Position numbers and translations under genes: made by a program
Notes under the pieces: model-generated
What the model was told of the DNA's origin: nothing
The model's input: only the letters and a program-made list of their open reading frames with translations
The model's database searches: none
Shown here: in pieces, positions 53,935 through 64,000 of the stretch
Numbering within the stretch: the stretch's first letter is position 1
Layout: each line of letters opens with the position of its first letter
Assembly (NCBI RefSeq): GCF_018130825.1
Contig: NZ_JAFCJS010000009.1
Location: forward strand, 186,001 to 250,000
Direction of reading: 5' to 3'
Length of the DNA stretch: 64,000 nucleotides
DNA from: Bradyrhizobium liaoningense
GTDB taxonomy: Bacteria; Pseudomonadota; Alphaproteobacteria; Rhizobiales; Xanthobacteraceae

Positions 53935-55185
53935 ATGCAGTACACCGACATTGCCATTGTTGGCGGGGGCTTGTCCGGCTCGACCGCCGCCGCGATGCTC
54001 GGGCGCGCCGGCATTTCGGCGGTGCTGATCGATCCGCATGAGAGCTATCCGGCGGACTTTCGCGTCGAAAAACTCAGTGGCGAGGTGCAGGTCGAGCGAT
54101 TCCTGAGGACCGGAATCGCAGAATCGGTGCTGCGGCGGGCGACCTATTCCGGCGAGAACTGGATCGCTCGATTCGGCCATCTGCTCGACAGGGCGCCGAG
54201 CCGGCAGTTCAACATCTTCTACGATTCCCTGGTCAACGCCATCCGCGACGAGATTCCTGCGAGCGCCGGGCGCATCCATGCCAAGGCGATCGCGGTCGAG
54301 ACCAGCACGGAGCGGCAGAGGGTCACGCTCTCCAATGACGAGACGATCTCAGCCCGCCTGGTCGTGCTCGCCAACGGGCTGAACGTCGGCTTGCGCCACC
54401 AGCTTGGCATCGCGCGAAAAATCGTCAGCGCCTGCCATTCGATCTCGATCGGGTTCGACGTGGTGCCGGCCGGGCGCAATGCGTTCGACTTCCCGGCGCT
54501 GACCTACTTCTCGGAGCGGCCGAGCGACCGCATCCCCTACATCACGCTGTTTCCGGTCGGCACGCGGATGCGCGCCAATTTGTTCGTCTATCGCGGCTTC
54601 GACGACCCCTGGTTGCGCGAGCTGCGCCGCGCCCCGGCGGAGACGCTGCATGCCGCCCTGCCCCGGCTCAAGCGCGTCACCGGCCCCTTCGACATTCCCG
54701 GCGAGCTGAAGATCCGCCCGGTCGATCTCTATGTGAACGATGCAAGGGGCCAGCCCGGCCTCGTGCTGGTGGGCGATGCCTTCTCGACGTCCTGCCCTGT
54801 CGCCGGGACCGGCTGCGACAAGGTCTTCACGGATGTCGAGCGACTCTGCAACCTCTACATCCCGCGATGGCTCGCCTCGGACGGGATGGATGCTGCCAAG
54901 GTCGCCGCCTTTTACTCCGACCCGGTCAAGCGGGCCTGCGACGAATGGTCGGCGGCGAAGGCGTTCGACTTCCGCTCAGTCTCGACCGACACAAGCCCCT
55001 ACTGGACGGCGCAGCGCTGGGCTCGCTTCGTTGCCTGGTCGGTTCAGGGGCTGCTGCGGCCGCTTGGAGGCGCCTTCGATCTGGAGCCGAACTTTCTCGG
55101 TCACTCCTCCTCGTCGTCCTCGTCCGCATCATCCTCGAGGTCGTCTTCATCCTCGTCGTCATCGTCGCTGTCGTCGTCGGCCTGA
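53935..55185 (+). CDS. FAD-dependent oxidoreductase (halogenase/hydroxylase-like fold)
   Basis: A 416-residue protein starting MQYTDIAIVGGGLSGSTAAA, with the dinucleotide fold GGGLSG at 10-15. FRVEKLSGE at 42-50 resembles the conserved region after the FAD ribose site in the UbiH/halogenase/geranylgeranyl-reductase superfamily, and GDAFSTSCPVAGTGCDKVFT is the second FAD motif. The last 25 residues are almost pure Ser (with Ala and Arg) and are encoded by the antisense strand of the acidic tail of the ABC transporter gene; the two genes overlap at 55101-55185. Substrate and exact reaction unknown. It is the only plus-strand gene in the str-rpo region. Confidence 0.82.
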   Translation: MQYTDIAIVGGGLSGSTAAAMLGRAGISAVLIDPHESYPADFRVEKLSGEVQVERFLRTGIAESVLRRATYSGENWIARFGHLLDRAPSRQFNIFYDSLVNAIRDEIPASAGRIHAKAIAVETSTERQRVTLSNDETISARLVVLANGLNVGLRHQLGIARKIVSACHSISIGFDVVPAGRNAFDFPALTYFSERPSDRIPYITLFPVGTRMRANLFVYRGFDDPWLRELRRAPAETLHAALPRLKRVTGPFDIPGELKIRPVDLYVNDARGQPGLVLVGDAFSTSCPVAGTGCDKVFTDVERLCNLYIPRWLASDGMDAAKVAAFYSDPVKRACDEWSAAKAFDFRSVSTDTSPYWTAQRWARFVAWSVQGLLRPLGGAFDLEPNFLGHSSSSSSSASSSRSSSSSSSSSLSSSA

Positions 55186-57143
55186 GCCACAGCGCCGTGC
55201 GGCTGGTGGATCTGGTCGTTCCAGAGCTGGCGATAGGTGCCGTTCTTGGCGAGCAGCTCGGCGTGCGAGCCGCGCTCGATCGCCCTGCCCCCTGAAATCA
55301 CGATGATCTCGTCCATCTCGACCACCGAGGTCAGGCGGTGGGTCGACCAGATCATGGTACGGCCCTTGGCGACCTTCAGCAGCGTGCGGTTGATCGCGGC
55401 TTCCGTGGTCTGGTCCAGCGCCGACGTCGCCTCGTCCAGCAGCAGCACGGACGGATTGCGGATGATCGCCCGCGCGATCGCGATGCGCTGGCGCTGGCCG
55501 CCCGAGAGCGTATCGCCGCGCTCGCCGACCTGCGTGTCGTAGCGCTGCGGCAGGCTCATGATGTAGCGGTGGATCTCGGCCTTCTTGGCCGCGTCCTCCA
55601 CCTCCGCATCGGTCGCGCCTTCCTTGCCGAGCCGGATGTTCTCGCGGATCGACATGTTGAACAGCATGTTCTCCTGGAACACCACGGCCATGCTCCGGCG
55701 CAGCGAATCCAGCGTGACCTTGCGGACGTCGACGCCGTCGATGGTGACGCGCCCTTCGTCCGGCACGTAGAGCCGCAGGATCAGGTTGAGCAGCGTGCTC
55801 TTGCCCGACCCTGACGGCCCGACGATCGCGATGCTCCTGCCGACATTCAGCTTGAGGCTGAGATTGTCCAGCACCGGCGTCTGGCTGCCCTCGTACTGGA
55901 ACGTCACGCGGTCGAAGGTGATGTCGTGGGTGATGCGCGGCAGATCGGGCGCACCGGGGCGATCAGCGCCGCGGGTCGGCTCGTCGAGCAGTTCCTGGAT
56001 GTGACGGATTGCGGCGGCCGAGGAGATCGACACCGGGATGAAATGCATCACGTGGGCGATGTTGTAAGAGACCTCCCAGAACGCGCTCTCGAAGGTGACG
56101 AAGGTGCCGATGGTGATCTGGCCCTTGGTCGCCAGATACGCGCCGATCGCGAGCACCACGAGGTGCAGCATCAGGACCGAGATGGTGACCGTCCGCTCCA
56201 CCATCGTCGACAGGAACGCGGCCGAGGCGATCCTGTTGCGGGTCTCGTCGTTGCGGAAGCTGAAGAAGCCGAACATCTTGCGCTGCAGGCTGAACGCCTT
56301 GATCACGGCCTGCGCGCCGATGTTCTCCTGCACCATGCCGAGCAGCGCGGCTTCGTTCTGCTTCTGCTCGTAATTGGCCTGCACCGCCTTCGGGGTGAGG
56401 ATGCGCGGGCCGATCAGCGTGATTGGGAACACCAGCAGCGCGACCGCCGCGAGCTGCCAGTTCAAAAACACCATCAGGATGATGCCGGCGATCAATTCCA
56501 GGAACGGCAGCGCCGCACTGTTGGCGAAGGTTTTCACCGAGCCTTCGAAGGCCGAGAGGTCGACCGAGAAGCGCGACAGGATCTCGCCGCGCTTGGTGCG
56601 GCCGAAATAGGCCGCCGGCAGGTCCTGGACGTGCTCGAACAGACGCTTGCGGACATCGGAGATGATGCAGGCCGCCAGCCGCGCGTCCCAGCGCTCGTAC
56701 CAGACCGCGACGATCGAGGTGAAGATGCCGGCGGCCGCGAGCACGCCGAGGATCTTGTACAGCGCCTGGAAATCCTCCTCGCCGAGCGCGTCGTCGATCA
56801 GGTATTTCAGGCTGAGCGGCATGATGACGTTGAACAGCGTCTCGACGACGACGCCGAACGCCACGAACGACAGCATCCGCTTGTAGTTGGTCAGATAAGG
56901 CTTGACGAAACCCAGGATGGTCGCGAGCGCGCCGGCGGCCTCGCGCGCGGTGAAGACGACGAGGTCCTCGTCCTCATCGTCGTCGTCGAGCTCCAGCTCG
57001 TCATCCTCTTCGTCTTCGTTGTCTTCGTCGTCCTCGTCGTCTTCGAGATCGGGCTTGGCAGCGGAGGCGAGCTTGTCGTCGAGCTCGGCCGCCTCTTCGG
57101 CGGCGAGCTTCTGTTTATCGGGCGAAAGAGGCTTGGACGCCAT
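55101..57143 (-). CDS. ABC transporter, fused permease-ATPase, with acidic tails at both ends
   Basis: A 680-residue type-IV (exporter) half-transporter. Residues 32-60 are a run of Asp/Glu; a six-helix membrane domain follows at about 75-370 (LSLKYLIDDALGEEDFQALY, FGRTKRGEILSRFSVDLSAF). The nucleotide-binding domain has Walker A GPSGSGKST, Q-loop VVFQENMLF, signature LSGGQRQRIAIARA, Walker B VLLLDEATSALD and H-loop STHRL. The final ~27 residues are again nearly all Asp/Glu. It should work as a homodimer exporting lipids, glycans, peptides or small molecules. It is divergently arranged to nothing and lies head-to-tail after the fused FAD/methyltransferase gene, 133 bp apart. Confidence 0.92.
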   Translation of the reverse strand: MASKPLSPDKQKLAAEEAAELDDKLASAAKPDLEDDEDDEDNEDEEDDELELDDDDEDEDLVVFTAREAAGALATILGFVKPYLTNYKRMLSFVAFGVVVETLFNVIMPLSLKYLIDDALGEEDFQALYKILGVLAAAGIFTSIVAVWYERWDARLAACIISDVRKRLFEHVQDLPAAYFGRTKRGEILSRFSVDLSAFEGSVKTFANSAALPFLELIAGIILMVFLNWQLAAVALLVFPITLIGPRILTPKAVQANYEQKQNEAALLGMVQENIGAQAVIKAFSLQRKMFGFFSFRNDETRNRIASAAFLSTMVERTVTISVLMLHLVVLAIGAYLATKGQITIGTFVTFESAFWEVSYNIAHVMHFIPVSISSAAAIRHIQELLDEPTRGADRPGAPDLPRITHDITFDRVTFQYEGSQTPVLDNLSLKLNVGRSIAIVGPSGSGKSTLLNLILRLYVPDEGRVTIDGVDVRKVTLDSLRRSMAVVFQENMLFNMSIRENIRLGKEGATDAEVEDAAKKAEIHRYIMSLPQRYDTQVGERGDTLSGGQRQRIAIARAIIRNPSVLLLDEATSALDQTTEAAINRTLLKVAKGRTMIWSTHRLTSVVEMDEIIVISGGRAIERGSHAELLAKNGTYRQLWNDQIHQPHGAVAQADDDSDDDDEDEDDLEDDADEDDEEE

Positions 57144-57276
57144 GATACCAACCGTTGCTGACGGCCGGCATGACCGCAGAGAAAGCAGGAGATAGCGGAG
57201 AGCCGCTATCGCACCGATTCTATGCGATCATGATGAATTCGGCAAAGCAATTGGCGAATTCACCCGATCTTAAGGG

Positions 57277-59337
57277 CTAGTCGTCGTCCTCGTCCTCGAC
57301 CTTGTCGAAGAACGAATAACGCAAAGAGTCCGCGTCGGCGTACCACTGGCCCGGGCCCTTGCCCGCGGCGAGCGTCGCCTCCCAGAGCGCATCGGTGCAG
57401 TCCTTGCGGTGCATCGACAGATCGAAGCCGTTGCCGAAGAATAGCTCGGACCATTCCCACCAGGTGCCGAGCTTCTTGACCCCGCGCAGCAGGTCGTAGC
57501 GGTCGATCAGAGCCGGCGCCATGTCCGAGGTGACCGAGCCGAACACGAGGCCGGTCTTGACCACGCGGTTGAGCTCGCGGATCGCGCGGACCACCTGCTT
57601 CGGGGCAACGTGGCAGAGGCTGGTCTCGAACACGTAGTCGAAGCTGCCGTCCTTGAACGGCATGTCGGTGATCGAGCCGAGCTTGTTGTACTTCTTCAGC
57701 GCCTTCGGCGTCCTGGCATGGATGGCACGGTTGTTCTCGACGCCCCAGGCATCGATGCCCCGCTCGCGCAGCGCGCCGACCAGCTCCCCGCTGGCCGAGC
57801 CCGCGACCAGGAGCTTTGAGCCCTTGGCCTTGCCCCAGACGACGCCGATCAGCTTCGTCAGATAGTCGGGATCGGTGAAGTGCTGCCACGCCTCGTGATA
57901 GGGACCGAGGCCGCGATAGTTCTCGAAATAGTCGCGGTCGATCTTGTCGGAGAGCGGCTTGTCCTCCTGCGCGCGTTCGCGGCGCAGGCGCATCATCTCG
58001 GTCAGGATGATGTCGGTGGCCGCATCCGAGGAGTCGAGCAGACCGTTGAGCGTCGAGTCGAACAGATAGTCGCCGACCACGACGATGCCGGGATGTTCCT
58101 TCGGCTCGGGCCGGTGATTGGTCATGACGTCGCGCACGGGCAGACCGCCCGGCAGCGCGTTCACGGACGACAGCCAGCGGTGGATCTTGCCTTCCAAGAA
58201 ATGCGCGCGCGCATCGCCGAGCGAGGCCGGCAGCGATTTCAGCGCGGCGTCGATCAGCTCCTGATCGGAGAGATTGGCGAAGGCCAGCGCGTCGGAGCCG
58301 GGAATGAGCCAGTTCAGCACGCCATGCTTGCCGACGTCGTGGCGCGCGCCCTCGTTGTAGACGCAGCAGCCGCCGAAGGCTTCAGACATGAACCAGGCGC
58401 CGGGAATCTTCTCGCCCCAGAACGGCTCGTCGAACAGGATCGAGACGCGCAAATAGTGCGCCGGACGGTCGAAATACGAGACGTGCTTGACCATCGACTT
58501 GCGCAACTGCTCGCCTTCCCACCCGACGGTGGCGAGCCAGGAATGCGGCAGGCAGACCAGCACGAGGTCGAAATCGCGCGTCTCCGGGCCCTTGCCGTTC
58601 ATCATCTTGAGCTGGTAGCGGCCGGTCGGCGCCTTGCCGACGGTGAGCACGCGGTGATTGAGCTGGATGTCGGCATTGACCTCCGACTGCAGGCACTCGA
58701 TCAGCTGCTCGTTGCCGTTCTGGATGGAGTAGAGGCCGATATAGCCGTCGACATCCATCAGATAGTTCTTGAGCGCGTTGAGGCCGTTGGTGTTGTGGCT
58801 TTCGGTCGCGATGTCCGAGCGTGCCATCACCTTGAAGAAGCGCTTTGCGGTCTCGTCCTCGACCTCCTCGTCGAGCACCTGCTCGGCGGTCTTGTAGGCC
58901 CAGGGACTCTCGTTGTCGTGCGCGCCGACGCCTTCGTAATACTCGATCGGCGACATCACCTCGGTGCAGCGCTTGCGGAACGCCTCGATCGCGGCCGCGG
59001 TCTTGGCGCCGTATTTGCGACGCATGCCCGGCACGTCGTTGAGCAATTCGCCGCCGAACTGCACCTGCTCGGCATCCATCGGAATCGTCTGCAGGCCGAA
59101 ATGCTGGATCAGCTCGCGCAGCGGATCCGGACCGGTCATCGAGTAGTCGTAGATCTCGGCAACGCCGGCCTCGTACGTCGCGGGCGCGGAATCGAATTTA
59201 CGTGTGACGATCTTGCCGCCGAGCCGGTCCGACGCCTCGTAGATGGTGACGCGGCAGAGGTCGCCGAGCTTGCGCTTCAGATACCAGGCGCTCATCAGCC
59301 CGCCGGGGCCGCCGCCTACGATTGCGAGATCAAGCAT
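57277..59337 (-). CDS. Fusion of a FAD amine-oxidase-like domain and a SAM methyltransferase
   Basis: A 686-residue two-domain protein. The N-terminal ~480 residues are a flavin monooxygenase/amine-oxidase/desaturase-like fold: GGGPGG at 8-13, YEASDRLGGKIVTRKFDSAP, and the C-terminal FAD motif GIVVVGDYLFDSTLNGLLDS. From about residue 510 a class I methyltransferase follows (KLLVAGSASGELVGALRERG, GVENNRAIHARTPKALKKYN, MPFKDGSFDYVFETSLCHVA). It ends in KVEDEDDD. The methyltransferase nucleotide loop reads AGSASGE, a variant of the usual xGxGxG. Both activities on one chain suggest sequential oxidation and methylation of one substrate, which is inference. No promoter of confidence is seen in the 190 bp upstream. 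Confidence 0.8.
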   Translation of the reverse strand: MLDLAIVGGGPGGLMSAWYLKRKLGDLCRVTIYEASDRLGGKIVTRKFDSAPATYEAGVAEIYDYSMTGPDPLRELIQHFGLQTIPMDAEQVQFGGELLNDVPGMRRKYGAKTAAAIEAFRKRCTEVMSPIEYYEGVGAHDNESPWAYKTAEQVLDEEVEDETAKRFFKVMARSDIATESHNTNGLNALKNYLMDVDGYIGLYSIQNGNEQLIECLQSEVNADIQLNHRVLTVGKAPTGRYQLKMMNGKGPETRDFDLVLVCLPHSWLATVGWEGEQLRKSMVKHVSYFDRPAHYLRVSILFDEPFWGEKIPGAWFMSEAFGGCCVYNEGARHDVGKHGVLNWLIPGSDALAFANLSDQELIDAALKSLPASLGDARAHFLEGKIHRWLSSVNALPGGLPVRDVMTNHRPEPKEHPGIVVVGDYLFDSTLNGLLDSSDAATDIILTEMMRLRRERAQEDKPLSDKIDRDYFENYRGLGPYHEAWQHFTDPDYLTKLIGVVWGKAKGSKLLVAGSASGELVGALRERGIDAWGVENNRAIHARTPKALKKYNKLGSITDMPFKDGSFDYVFETSLCHVAPKQVVRAIRELNRVVKTGLVFGSVTSDMAPALIDRYDLLRGVKKLGTWWEWSELFFGNGFDLSMHRKDCTDALWEATLAAGKGPGQWYADADSLRYSFFDKVEDEDDD

Positions 59338-59473
59338 ATCAGTTCCGTGGTCTCCGGCCCTGCCCCCGTCACGGGATCCACCGGTCTAAGCTCTCCTAGC
59401 AGAAGCGCTTTTGCGCCTGAAGGAAAGATGAACAAAGGTTGATCCTGCATCGCAGCAAGCAAAGAAAGCAGCA

Positions 59474-59500
59474 AAAAGGCCGGCTTGCGCCGGCCTTTTC
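59474..59500 (-). terminator. Intrinsic terminator of the rpoBC operon
   Basis: On the minus strand GAAAAGGCCGGC-GCAA-GCCGGCCTTTTT forms a strong 11-bp stem with a long T-run, 30 bases after the rpoC stop. It separates rpoC from the fused FAD/methyltransferase gene, which therefore needs its own promoter between 59338 and 59473. Confidence 0.92.
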
Positions 59501-59530
59501 ATTGTCCTCGGTATTCCTACGGATGAACGC

Positions 59531-63727
<4,197 letters not shown>

Positions 63728-63856
63728 CGTCTTCTCCTCGCGTGCCGGTCGCCTCCGGCCGCAAATTCGAAAATCACTCGAGCACGGCGCCCTGCCCTCA
63801 AGGCCTCGGGAGGGGCGCCAATGCCCGGCCGCGAAGGCCGGGCATGAAAGGTCGAA

Positions 63857-64000
63857 TTACTCGGCCGCTTCCGACGTCGGCGCCGGTCCCATCTTGGAGT
63901 TGTGCAGGTCGACGTTGAGGCCGAGCGAGCGCATTTCCTTGACCAGCACGTTGAACGATTCCGGAATACCGGCCTCGAACGTGTCGTCGCCGCGCACGAT
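63857..64000 (-). CDS. rpoB: DNA-directed RNA polymerase subunit beta, C-terminal end (cut by window edge)
   Basis: The last 47 codons of rpoB: IVRGDDTFEAGIPESFNVLV, then KEMRSLGLNVDLHNSKMGPA and a short tail PTSEAAE before TAA at 63859-63857. The PESFNVLVKEMRSLGL motif is universal at the end of the beta subunit. Most of the gene lies right of the window. The 129 bp to rpoC contain no other gene but an inverted CCGGCC-type segment near 63828-63842. Confidence 0.97.
   Translation of the reverse strand: MVRGDDTFEAGIPESFNVLVKEMRSLGLNVDLHNSKMGPAPTSEAAE

Overview
The window looks like a chromosomal segment of a Bradyrhizobium species or a very close relative in the Nitrobacteraceae. The grounds are very high GC with long antisense ORFs, alphaproteobacterial versions of the ribosomal proteins and RNA polymerase, an ATP12-type chaperone, a porin with a lysine/alanine-rich coiled coil, and several families of short palindromic intergenic repeats. 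This assignment rests on recognising sequences, not on a search.

Region 1 (1-33 kb) is ordinary metabolic and accessory DNA made of short transcription units on both strands. It holds the start of a fused indolepyruvate ferredoxin oxidoreductase, a triheme cytochrome c, a TRIC-type channel, small ABM/NIPSNAP-type proteins, an ArsR regulator, several secreted alpha/beta hydrolases and a secreted isoaspartyl methyltransferase beside an adenosine-specific kinase. It also holds a propionyl-CoA carboxylase beta subunit, an OXA-type beta-lactamase, orphan FliK-like and FlhB-like flagellar proteins behind atp12, a DegP-type protease / RarA / pseudouridine synthase operon, a porin, an HxlR regulator divergent from an oxidoreductase, an SDR and a Bug-type binding protein. 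Between 12.3 and 14.2 kb, two copies of a small membrane-protein gene (one frameshifted) flank a frameshifted glutathione S-transferase.

Region 2 (34-53.3 kb, all minus strand) is the merged str-S10-spc-alpha translation cluster, transcribed from rpsL (53262) to rplQ (33991): rpsL, rpsG, fusA, tuf, rpsJ, rplC, rplD, rplW, rplB, rpsS, rplV, rpsC, rplP, rpmC, rpsQ, rplN, rplX, rplE, rpsN, rpsH, rplF, rplR, rpsE, rpmD, rplO, secY, adk, rpsM, rpsK, rpoA, rplQ. A sigma70-like promoter about 440 bases upstream of rpsL implies a long structured leader. A bidirectional terminator closes the cluster. The adk product has a lysine-rich histone-like tail.

Region 3 (53.9-59.3 kb) lies between rpsL and rpoC and is the least explained part. 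It holds a FAD-dependent oxidoreductase, an ABC exporter with acidic tails at both ends, and an amine-oxidase-like FAD protein fused to a SAM methyltransferase. The first two genes converge and overlap by 85 bp through low-complexity tails. This is my best candidate for an uncharacterised system.

Region 4 (59.5-64 kb) is rpoC and the 3' end of rpoB, with a clear terminator after rpoC.
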